DNA from: Parietaria judaica
Lineage: Eukaryota; Streptophyta; Magnoliopsida; Rosales; Urticaceae
Reading direction: 5' to 3'
Length of the DNA stretch: 64,000 nucleotides
Assembly (NCBI GenBank): GCA_954871525.1
Contig: OX940865.1
Location: forward strand, 15,700,606-15,764,605
Made by a program: the position numbers and the translations under genes. The notes under the pieces are model-generated. The model did no database searches, was not told the DNA's origin, and saw only the letters and a list, made by a program, of their open reading frames with translations. Of the stretch, positions 1-10,405 are shown piece by piece (positions within the stretch are counted from its first letter, which is position 1; each line of letters starts with the position of its first letter).

Positions 1-119
1 TTTCTTTTTAATGTATATAAATAAAGATGAGAAAGCACTAGTTTTAGTGTGTTACCTGAAGAAGCAACCAAGAGAATGAGGAGCAAAAGACAGGCTGATG
101 TAGAAGAAAACTTCATCAT
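1..119 (-). CDS. Defensin-like (DEFL) peptide gene, first exon only, cut by the window edge
   Basis: On the minus strand, 119 down to 56 reads a hydrophobic signal peptide, MMKFSSTSACLLLLILLVAS, ending in the split codon S|G at a good donor (G|GTAAC). Positions 55 to 1 are the start of the intron. The exon closely matches the signal-peptide exon of the complete DEFL gene at 7692-7758: same MKFSSTS start, same VASS end, same phase-1 intron. By that homology the mature cysteine-rich exon should lie to the left of base 1, so nothing can be said about its integrity. Two adjacent in-frame ATGs (117-119 and 114-116) exist; the second aligns with the start of the paralogue. The function, antimicrobial or signalling peptide, is inferred only from the paralogue. 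Confidence 0.6.
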   Translation of the reverse strand, partial: MMKFSSTSACLLLLILLVASSGNTLKLVLSHLYLYTLKR

Positions 120-130
120 TTTTTATATTC

Positions 131-1000
131 CCCTAAATTATTTGTTTCAATGTTGTTCTTGTGAATATTTTCTTGGTATTTTTAGTTTTTTTTTTTCTTT
201 CTTTCTAGTTGACTGAGTGTTATTATATATATATATGTATGTATATATTAAATGCTTAAAGATTATGTGATAATGTAATTGTTTATATTAAATGTGGATT
301 ATGTAATTATTGTTTTCTTTTATTGTTACACGTTTGGTGAATCCCTTCATGTGATCTTATATAATCCACATTTAATGAGCCAGTTAAAAATGAAATGACA
401 TTAAATTCGAGATTTATTTTTATTCAAAATATGTAAATCTAAAAGACTAATACACAAGTGTTATTGTACAGTACGTTATTCTTTCTGTTCCATTATATAC
501 CTAAAATTATATAATTAAATACAATTAATTCTTAAAGTCCTCCAACTAATCTTATTATCTTTATTTCATCCTCGCTTTGTAAAATGATCATATGACTTAC
601 AAAATGAAATAAGACTTACAAAATCTGATTTTTATATTATTTTATTTCTGTTCCATTTTATTTGTATTGATACTTCTGTTAAAAATAAAATAAAAAAGAC
701 TTACAAAATCTGATTTTTTTCTCCCTCTAAATTATTTTTTTGAATGTTGTTCTTGTGAAGCTTTTTCTTGGTAATTTTCATAGTTTTTTTTTTTCTTATT
801 GATTCGGTGTAGTTTTATATTAAATGCTGAAGATTATGTGATAATGTATTATATATTAAATATGGATATTATGTAATTATGTGATAATTATGGCTTTCTT
901 TTATTGTTACACGTTTGGTGAATCCCTCGTGATCTTATCATCCACATTTAATAAGGCAGTTACAAGATGAAATCACATTAATTGTTTGAGATTAATTACT
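131..1000. repeat. Duplicated upstream region of the DEFL gene (two diverged copies)
   Basis: The stretch 131-400 recurs as a diverged direct copy at about 722-1000. Shared landmarks are the CTAAATTATTT / TGTTCTTGTGAA block, GATTATGTGATAATGTA, and TTTATTGTTACACGTTTGGTGAATCC followed by TCCACATTTAAT. The first copy lies directly upstream of the DEFL signal-peptide exon at 56-119. The second copy has no such exon beside it. A weaker trace of the same upstream sequence lies at about 7840-7900, behind the complete DEFL gene. This suggests local duplication of a DEFL locus with loss of one coding part. Between the copies (400-720) I see only AT-rich sequence. Confidence 0.6.
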
Positions 1001-1073
1001 TTCATGCAAAAGATGTAATCTAAAAGGAAAACTTGATAAACAACACTCTGGAGTATGAATATGATTATACATA

Positions 1074-1713
1074 TGGGTAATCATGTTAATACAGAATCAC
1101 ACATCAGATTTTGAATTTTTCTTTTTTTATTAAAAATCAGAATTCAGAATTCTGATTCTGAATTAAAACCAGAATCAGAAATTCTGATCTGTTTTAAAAA
1201 CAGAAACCAGAATTTTTGGTTCTGCATCTTAATCAAAATTGAATTCTGATTTCACAGTCGGCTAATTTTGGTCGTTGGATCTTATGATCTAACGGCCGGT
1301 ATTTTGACTTTTTTAAAAGAAAAAGAAATTGAATATTAACTTTATCATTTTATCGTTGCATATATAGCCGTTGTTTTTTCGACTGATCATTTTTAACCCA
1401 GTTCATAAATTCTTTTCATTTCTATCCTATAAATACATATTTCAACACCCCAAAATTCACTTAACTCAATTATCTCAACTCTAATTCTCTCCCAATTATT
1501 CATACTCTCTCAATCCGATTTTTAACTAATATTTTTTCTCGATGTATTTCTCACATATAGTTTTTATGTTTTGATGTATTTAACAATTAAATAAATCAAT
1601 AAACGAGGCATTGTTTAATTCCCGTTTTATAGATTTTATTAAGTTTGATTTGGGCAATTTTGTAAAGTTTTATAATATTTAGGGTCAAAAGTAACCATTT
1701 ACTTATATTTGGG
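1074..1713 (+). mobile_element. Left part of a possible DNA transposon interrupted by the LTR element
   Basis: The sequence GGTAATCATGTTAATA near 1075 resembles, in inverted orientation, TATTAACAGGATTACTTA at 6192-6210. Both ends are followed inward by similar AGAATTCTG / CCAGAA / TTCTGGTT-type repeats (1140-1260 and 6055-6170). The left part also has a TATA-like CCTATAAATACATA (about 1427-1440) and a CT-rich leader, as in the start of a transposase gene, but no transposase reading frame is visible. The 4.3-kb LTR at 1714-6024 would then have inserted into this older element. Family assignment is not possible by eye. Confidence 0.3.
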
Positions 1714-4700
1714 TGTAACGATCCAAATTTTCATATTACTAGGTCCTTAAAGAATGTTCGTTATTATCTTTGACTTACAAGATACATTTTCATGTAAATT
1801 GAATGTTATATGATGTGGATGTTTATATTATATTACATTGACCTTGCAATCAAAGTTATATGGTCCGAAACATTTCCGTGAATATTCATCGATGTGGGAC
1901 TACAATAAAGCTCCTAAAGATGAAAGAATAATGTCTCGTGTCAATAAGTTTCAATAAGAAACGGTATCGAGAAATATAGAAGGAAAATATATTATATGAA
2001 ATACATTCCATCAAGAGAGAAAATAATAAGTCAAATTAGAGAAACAATAATCCATGAAAATTCCATGAACAAGTTAGGTCGGAAAATGCGATCAAAAGAA
2101 AATGTCATAAAGTTGACTAAAAAGTCAACTATGGCCGGAATGAATATTTCCGAGTCCCGAATGAAATCAAAAGTATCATTTTTGAAATCTACACAAAATT
2201 TTATGGAGGATACGTGTGTTAAAATTAAATTTCTCATCAGGTCCCTAAACTTCTAGCAAAATTGTACTTTGGCCCATAATTGCCAAAAAGTTTGCAATTA
2301 TCCCCCTATTCCGATTTATTAATTTAATATGACTTGATTTATTAATTTAATATCAGATGAGTTCACTTAGAAGTCAATATAAGATTCAATGTCTTTTGTC
2401 TTGCATGCTTGGCTTATATGCCTTCAAAATGGACCAATGGTGACATTGGAGAATGGTGACATTGGAGTGTATGGAATCAATGACAAACCATTAAGGAAAC
2501 CTTAGCACGAAATTTATCAGCCAAATAGAGCTAATGGGTGGGTTGAAAGGCTTCCAAGATAGCCTAGAACCAATAGGAAACCCTAGTGGTCATAATTACA
2601 CCCAAGTGTGAAAGTGCATGCATTTTTCTCCCTCTCCTCTCAAAAATCCGACCCAAAATCTCTCTAAAGATAAGAAACTAAACACTCTCATCACCCATCT
2701 CTCTCTAATAAATCTCAAGCCATTCCTCAAGGAGATTCATCCAAGAGCACCACAAAGATCCACAATATTTCAAGGAATGATGAAGAGGTAAAATCCCCTC
2801 TTGCATGCAAACTTTCCCAAGGTATATACTTATGAAAATCTGGTCATTTATGTATCCTTTTTCTATATTGAAGCCAAAGACTTATGGAGAAAGAATCGTG
2901 AAGATCCGGTCTCAAACACATTTTTTACTCATCAAACCAAATCATTGTTCAAAGTTCTTAAGAATAGGTAAGAACACCTCTTCCATGTGGATTTCTTTCA
3001 TGATCTTGATCAATGGACTTATGTTCATGATATATTCTCTCATTTTAGCTCAAATCCAAGCTCACTTTGACCAAATCGTTGTGAGGAGTACACAAGTCCC
3101 TTACCTAAGAAAAGTTCGTAACCTTGTTGAAGAACACGTTACAAGGTATAATCTTTGGATTAAAAACCTCATCTCTCTTGATGAATGTTTACTATTCTAG
3201 TTGTTAATGCTTGTTTATGTTTTAAACAATGCATGCATGAATGTTTTTGTGTGTTTTCATGAATGAGGCTCAAGAGCCTTATGTTTAATGATGAATGTGT
3301 TACATGCATGTTGTTGGAATTAGGGTTATGGTGAAGTCTGATTTGGTCAGGGTCTTAACCCAGCCAAATTAACTCCAAATTAAGAAAATTACATATTTAT
3401 GGATAGATATAGATGTCTAATATAACATACAAAAATTTTAGAAACATCCATCGTACGGTTTTTAAGATATAAGCCACACACCATTCATGCTCCAGGCTGT
3501 TTTTCACTTCCAGGAAGATCTGGAAATTGAGAATTTGAACACGTTTTCATCACCCTAAAGTTATTTTAAATTCATAATAAAAATTTATGGTTAAGATATG
3601 GATCTTATAGAAGTAATCTAATTAGTTTCACTGAAAAATAATCGATGGTTAATCAGAAAACAATTATGGAGTGACGACATGCAAAGTTGTTTCCAGTTTT
3701 TATGAAGATTGTGATTGGTGTTGGAAAAATATTTTAAATGATGATCAAATATTTAAATAAATATGGGGATAAAAATTTATATTATATATATGTTAATTAA
3801 GGAGCTACATCAATTGGTTTTGTTCCAAAATAATCTCTGACTGATTTTATAAAAATCACGCATTGAAGGTAACGAACCGTTTCATAAAAAAAAAAGGCAG
3901 ATTTGAATGATGCTTAAGAAAAAGTATGTACTACTAAATAAATGAAAGTATTTTCTAAAACTAAAAGTACAAACTATATATAAGACCAGTATAGAGCTAA
4001 CGAAATTTGTTTCATGTTAAAACGAGTTTCCATTTATCGGATTAAATTTATAGAGCGAACGTATACGAGTATCTTATGATGGGGGCAGATTTGTGATTCA
4101 AAATTAAAATGGTTTTATATTTTATGAAAATAAAACATTGAGTTTTAAGTTTAAGAGCTTATGGAGGCTAAATAAATTGATGACCATGAAGAATGCTCAT
4201 ATTCGAGGTTGTTTCGGATTTTCAAAGTAAATATTATGTTTTCGAAATATGAATTTACACAACTCAAAATTTTATTAAAAGAGAATTATTAATAACAAAG
4301 TTTCATATAATTATTAATAACTTTTTATGATGATATATATTATTTAATAATCAATATGATCAAAAACTATTTTATCAACCCACTTGGGGTAAGTGATTTA
4401 AGTTTGAAAGAATTTAGGTTTCGGAATAGATGACTTGGGCGATCTATGCTATGGGTCGAACCCCTAAACAACCTGACAAACTAGTCAACCGATCGCCAGT
4501 TAACTTATCATAACTCGATTAAAAATAATCACTCCTTAATTAGCTCGTTGAGCCGATTGGCACCTCTAGAGATTAGTAGATTGTGTAATCAAAGTGTTTC
4601 CGATCGACACCATCAATATTGCCTTATTGATTTCTAAATAACTGAAATGAATAAAGGGATGGATGTATACCTAGATCAATAACACTATACCATAAGTACC

Positions 4701-6024
4701 CTAGAAGTCCAACAACATAGAGTATGCATGTCAACCTGGATCCAAGAGACTGACGAGTTGTCTGGTCGGATCAAATAGGGAAGTAGAGTGTCCATATTTA
4801 CGGTAGACTGTATCTTGAAGTGCAGCGAGGACACCAGGTGAGTACAGATCTCACTACAGCATGAATAGTTTTCAAAAAGAAAATGGAATATGTCATGATA
4901 TGAATATATGTGATGTTTGGGAGAATTGACTCTAATACATGAATGATTGATATAAGTGATCCTTTATGGTCATTTATATAATTACGTGGATTAATGTGAA
5001 TGTCATGATGTTAATGTGTCATGCTAGACCAAGTAATAATATTGGATTAATGCATGATGAAATATAATGAAACTAATGATTGATTGGGCTTTGATTTATG
5101 TCATATTACATGTAGTCATGAATAGGGTCACTGTAATTAAAGAGATGACCAAGGTTTTCAAAGCTCGTGTCGTGCCACCCGATCGGGGTATAAACATGTT
5201 ATAAATGGGGTTTTAAGCCCAAGGTCGTGATGGCTGGGGACCTTGCAACCCTCGGATCATCTGCGGCTGCGCGCAATTGGCACGTACACATATGGGTGAT
5301 CACCAGGCAAGACAGGGCCAATCCCTTGAGCCATTTAAAGGAAATTAATGTAATGTTCCAAAAAAAGAAATAATAATCAAGCATAACTGGACATACATAT
5401 ATGCATGATTGACATATGTTTTTTGTGAGGAAATTGTTTGTACTCGCTGAGCGTAAGCTCACATTTATATGTTCATGCTGTAGGTAAGAAACACATAGCA
5501 TGATTCTTCATGATGGGCTCGCGAAGGAATGGTGATGTGCGTTTTGGTTATGGGTCAGGATGGGCAACCGCAAATGTTCCGCATGTTTTGAAAAAGAAAC
5601 TATTTTGACGCATGTTTTATTAACTATGAATTATGTTAGGGAGTAGACTATTTATATTAAATCCCTATGTTAAGAATTTACGTAAGAAATTACTGTCTCG
5701 GGTTCATAATCCGAGTTAACAAGTACAAAGTATCATAATGAACTTTTCTAAAATAATTTTGGTAAACCATTTAACAAGCCTTCATATTTTATGAAGGTAT
5801 CATGTTTCGACGATTGTCCGATAATGTTCTCTTTTAAATATTTTACGATGAAGTGTTAATCTTAAATTCTTTATAGGAATTTTAAGACGTACGCACTTAA
5901 AAGTACAAGCAAAACGATGTTTAAAAAAAATTATTCCTAAATTTCACAACAAACTTTTTTTTTTTAAGTTAATAAAGAAAGAAAGTTTTATGTCGTAACG
6001 GTTGGCGCTAGGCCGGGTGTTACA
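1714..6024. mobile_element. Large LTR, probably a solo LTR of a Ty3/gypsy retrotransposon
   Basis: The element starts TGTAACGATCC and ends CCGGGTGTTACA, so its termini form a perfect 6-bp inverted repeat (TGTAAC/GTTACA). It is flanked by identical 5-bp direct repeats TTGGG at 1709-1713 and 6025-6029, the target-site size of LTR elements. Inside there is no gag or pol reading frame, only short ORFs such as 2805-3200, and I saw no second copy of the termini. The 4311-bp length and lack of coding sequence fit a solo LTR from an element with very long LTRs. A non-autonomous LARD-like element is possible. The family label is from the terminal sequence style only. Confidence 0.72.
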
Positions 6025-6210
6025 TTGGGACTAAAAAAAGAAAAGAAAGCAGAAATAGAATTCTGGTGCTGAAAAAACAAAAAAACAAAAAAACAAAAGA
6101 AAACAAAACCAGAAACCAAAATTCTGGTTCTGATTTGAAAACAGAAAAAAAAGAAATTTAGAATATGGTTCTGAATTGGTGCTATACTGCTATATTAACA
6201 GGATTACTTA

Positions 6211-7005
6211 TAGGTAAAATAACTTTAACAACATTTTCATATGTTATGGTAAGTCATACAATGGTCATTCTTTCTATTCCAATATATACTTAAAATTGTT
6301 TAGTTAATAAGTTATTAGCAGCATATATTCCAAATCTTTTTTTAAATATCCAAAGTATGTTCACATTATTTTTTTTCTTGCGGCATATGTTCCAGAGGTC
6401 TTCAAACGTACTCCAAGTCAACTGCCGTCGCGTTTCCTTCTTTGCCCATTACTTTTGCCACGTGTCAAGTTGGCACTGCATATATGTTTTAATATATATT
6501 TGCAGCATATGTTCCAAAGGCTTTTCAAATATCATACTTATGCAGCATAAGTATGATATTTTTTTATCCGCTAACATATGTTATAAATGTATTCAAACAC
6601 ATGTATTTCTGGTAGAGCTCGACACACTCACATGTATTTCCGCCTCTGTCGTTCCCTGGGGCCCACCTGGACCTCGCCACGCTCGCAAATGAGCTAGAGA
6701 AGCTACAACTCGAAGACAACGAGGCTTTCGCGATGTCGTTCTTGTATTAGTCTACGTCCGAGAGCTTGAACCCTCTGTCGACGCCGAGCGTGGACCAATA
6801 CAAGAACAACGAGGAAGCTTGAATCGAAGGAGATTATTCAATACATGTATATCCATAAATATTCAACTTATTATATTGTTCAGTAAATATTTAGCACAAA
6901 ATCATGAGGGAACCGAAAAGGACCATTTATTAATAGAAAATTAATGACTCATTTTATCGAATCACTCGGAAAGAAAGAGTCAATAGCTTATCGATAACTA
7001 TTTAT
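6211..7005. other. Intergenic stretch with an unidentified coding-like fragment
   Basis: Mostly AT-rich. A short GC-richer piece at about 6652-6822 (+) reads LDLATLANELEKLQLEDNEA then, after a stop at about 6748, STSESLNPLSTPSVDQYKNN. The composition differs from the surroundings and looks like a degraded protein-coding fragment with an in-frame stop. I do not recognise its parent gene. At 6926-6931 the minus strand carries AATAAA, 75 nt downstream of the DEFL stop codon, a plausible polyadenylation signal for that gene. Confidence 0.35.
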
Positions 7006-7758
7006 TCATTGAACGGGGCGGGGTGGGCACGGAGCGCGACATTCACAACCGTCGTCGGGCGTTTGGTAGGAGAAGCAAATGCCGTAAGCCTGTTTGCCAA
7101 AAGTGTGTTGACAGTAGCGAGTGCACTCTTTCACCCTGCACTTGTCTTGCCTTATCCCTCCTCTTATGCAATCCGACTCTCCAAATACATTGCCTATTCA
7201 CAAAAATCAATATTACTATATACATATATATACATAAAAATAATAATAAATATGTATACATAGGATTAGGAAGATACCGGTGTTTTAATTATAACAATAA
7301 ATATTACTTTTTCGCCTTAATTTGGAATAGGACAGTAGGACACACAAATAATCTGAAAGTTGTAAGTACAGGAAATACCGAATTCTTGATTTTGAATTCC
7401 TGGACTGGAATTTTGTTTTCGTATTTTTTCGAAATCGGAATTTCATATTCCGGTTTTCCCAGAACATATATTTTTTCGGTCAGACTAATTAATCATGTGA
7501 GTTTAGAGATTAGAGTTTTTTTTCTTTCTAATTAGAAACGAAAATTATTTTCTTAATTATCATATTAGTGTTTTACGGCAACTATATGCTCGTAAAAGTA
7601 TTTTTAGTTTTGAAATCCCAAACAATTGAGTTTTATAAAGAATAATTACAAAAGTTTCCACGACAGTTATGCTGTAGGGTTAGTGTGTTACCTGAAGAAG
7701 CAACCAAGACAATGAAGAGCAAAAGAAAGACTGAGAGTGATGTAGAAGAAAACTTCAT
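7006..7758 (-). CDS. Defensin-like (DEFL) cysteine-rich secreted peptide, two exons
   Basis: Minus-strand gene with exon 1 at 7758-7692 and exon 2 at 7193-7006, joined across a GT-AG phase-1 intron of about 500 bp. The product is 84 residues. Residues 1-22 (MKFSSTSLSVFLLLFIVLVA..) are a signal peptide, so it should be secreted. The mature part has eight cysteines spaced C-x9-C-x4-C-x3-C-x11-C-x9-C-x-C-x3-C. This contains the CxxxC, GxC and CxC signatures of the cysteine-stabilised alpha-beta fold, seen as CTRYC, GIC and CEC. Exon 1 for the signal peptide and exon 2 for the mature peptide is the usual DEFL gene layout. A TATA box (CTATAAATA, 7809-7817) lies about 50 nt upstream of the ATG. Antimicrobial, signalling or reproductive roles are all known in the family; which applies here is unknown. 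Confidence 0.8.
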
Positions 7759-7808
7759 GATTTCCTTCTCTTTTTGCGCTATTAGTATTAGGTCATGTTT
7801 ATTCTTGG

Positions 7809-7817
7809 TATTTATAG
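7809..7817 (-). promoter_or_regulatory. TATA box of the DEFL gene
   Basis: Minus-strand CTATAAATA about 50 nt upstream of the ATG at 7758. It would place transcription start roughly 20-25 nt before the start codon. Confidence 0.55.
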
Positions 7818-10405
7818 AGTTAATTTTTCGGAAATAGTCGGCTGTTGTGTAATCTTATTATAAATGCTTTAAGATTGTGTGATTTTAAATATGGAAAAGA
7901 AAAAATCGCCTATTTTAAATATGAGTCATGAATCAAAAACAGTGTTTTTGGTTCGGGTGAGTTTTTTTGAATTTTAGTTTTTTTTTTATATACAAATTTT
8001 CGTGTTCTTGGCGTTCATATAGTGTTTTTAACGTTCATATATTGTTCTTGAGGTTCATGTGGTGTTACTCATGTTCATGTAGTGTTTTAATGTTGATTTT
8101 ATTTTGGGGTTCTTGATGTTCATGTTTTGTCCTTGAGTATGTTTATGTGCTCTTAAGTATTGACCTAAAATTTCCAACTAATTCAAAAAGTAATGATTTT
8201 AGGATTTGTACGTTTAGATTTGAATATAAAAATAATTCTCATCGAAAAATATGTAAAGATTAAATTACTGACAATAAATGCAGCATGAAATGCTACAACA
8301 TATATAGTGGCATATATTCATTCTACACGGTGTTTAGTCGTTACAACATCAATGGTACTTTAAATTAATAAAAATTTCTTTTGGAACCTATATTATATTC
8401 GTAATTAGACTCCTCGTCTACAACGGGACTCATAACTAAATTCAACCACTAGTACGAAACATAGATTATACCACGGCTCAAAACTGTAGCGTAAAGTTTA
8501 CACCATGATATTTAAGGCTCGATTATGGTAAGAAAGTCTAAACTTTATGCAGCGGATATCGTCATAAACAATAAAAAAGCTTGGTACATAGAGACCTCGA
8601 ATATGTGAGTTTTTCAAATTTTAACCAAATTTCGACGTTTAGGCCCTCAAACATCAATTTTTGCTTCAGGTAATTTTTTTTCTTCTTGATGTTCATATAG
8701 TTTTTTTAGTATTCATATGGTGTTTTTGATGTTCATATAGTGTTTTTAATGTTAATTTAATTTTGGTGTTCTTAATGTTTATATTGTGTTTTTGAGTATG
8801 CATATGTGCTAAAAAAATATTGACTTAAAATTTTCAACCAATTCAAAAAGTGACGATTTTAGGGCTTATACATTGGAATTTGAGTATGAAAAAAAGTCTC
8901 ATGAAACAATATGTAAGGATTAAATTGCGGACGATAAATGCAACATGAAATGTTTTAGCATATATAGTTGCATCTTTAAAAAAATAAAAAAATTCAACCG
9001 AAGAATGTAACTCAATCCAATAAAAACTAACTTTAACTTAACACAATTCAATTAACTCAATAACTATTGAGTTGGATTGGACTCAACGCGATAAATTAGT
9101 TGGGTTGGGTTGGACCGAATATGTTGGAGTCGGGTCGGATTGATTGACCTGAGCTAATTAAAAATAATTTATGTAGTATGTTGATAAAATTTTACTAGCT
9201 AAAATAGTTTAAAAAAAAATAAATTTGGCCACTTTTACCGCTATTATAAAAAAAAAACACTCGTCAAGTAAATTTGCAGCAAACACATGGATTGATTGAA
9301 AAGAACAAGTTTGTTTTTTTTTTGTGCAATCGGAAATTTTGTAAGACTGATTTTGTCTCTCTACTCTAACTAATACATTGACATTGCCTTTATATTTCTA
9401 GTTATTGTACTTTATCTTGATTGGTTATAAACTCATAATTGCCCTTCGATTGATACGACTAACGACAATTAATAAACCAAAAAAAAGCTGAAATGTTTGG
9501 CTAAATTTGGCAGCCAAACATGTTATTACTATTGTATTTTTGTTTTTCTACCTATTTTCACTTTGTATTTTTATATGTATGTGGCTTTTTGAAGAAAAAA
9601 AATTGTCTTTATATAATCCTCGTGACTCTAGCACCCATAAAAAAGGCAAATAAATAGAAAAATAAAATACACAGCCAATGACTATATAAAAAATATATAG
9701 TTGATGACTATATAAAAAAAAAAATATAAGGGCTATAATTGAACGACTCAGTGATATTGAATCTAAAAATTTAAGGGTTATTTATTATATATATACGGGC
9801 TATTTAATATATTTTGAGATAGGAATCATGACTCGGCGATCCTGATTAAAAAAAATTGACGGAATGGCTACGTATGGACAAAGATACAAATTCAAGAAAG
9901 TGATAGTCATATTTTTAGAGGGTCAAGTTATCTAAGGACAAAAATACAAAGTGATAAACCTACGATAACATGTGTCCGCGGAATAATGTACGTAAAATTA
10001 ATAGCTACATTGAAATTGATTGAATCCGGCCACATTAATTAAACCGTCCCAACTCGCACATCGTGTTGGATTGGACCGACCCAAATGTGTAAGGGTTCAG
10101 GATCCGGCCGATCCAACGACCGGGAGCGAGAGTGCCGAACTGGGGTGCGTGACCGAAGACGCATGGGAAGAATCAAGCCTTTGAGGATTTAATCAGGGTA
10201 ATTGCAAAACCTAAGTACTTTTACCTCAATTATTAAAAAAGAAAAGAGAGAGGTCGGAGACTCGTGGATCCACAACAGAGAAAACGACAAGAAGATAGTG
10301 TGTGTGTGACATTCATAATCCACCATTAAAGCTTGAAAGAGTCCCCACCATTTCAAATCTCTCTGTTTCCAACAAACACTCTCAGATCTCCGCATCGGAA
10401 TCGCC
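7818..10405. other. Gene-free stretch with a diverged direct repeat
   Basis: No gene seen. Blocks at about 8025-8310 and 8680-8975 are diverged direct copies. Shared landmarks include GTTCATATAGTGTTTTTAA, CAATTCAAAAAGTRACGATTTTAGG and the TAAATGCARCATGAAATG block ending in CATATATAG. A run of TTGGGTTGGGTTGGACCG-like sequence at 9070-9130 looks like transposon debris. The GC content rises at 10060-10150, ahead of the methyltransferase gene. Confidence 0.5.

Noticed and set aside
2805..3200. 131-codon ORF inside the large LTR
   Set aside because: No resemblance to gag, pol or host proteins; leader-like LTR sequence with chance openness.
7023..7535. Plus-strand cysteine-rich ORF (170 codons)
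   Set aside because: It is antisense to the DEFL exon 2. GCA/ACA codons opposite TGC/TGT make chance patterns, there is no signal peptide, and it runs on into AT-rich intron DNA.
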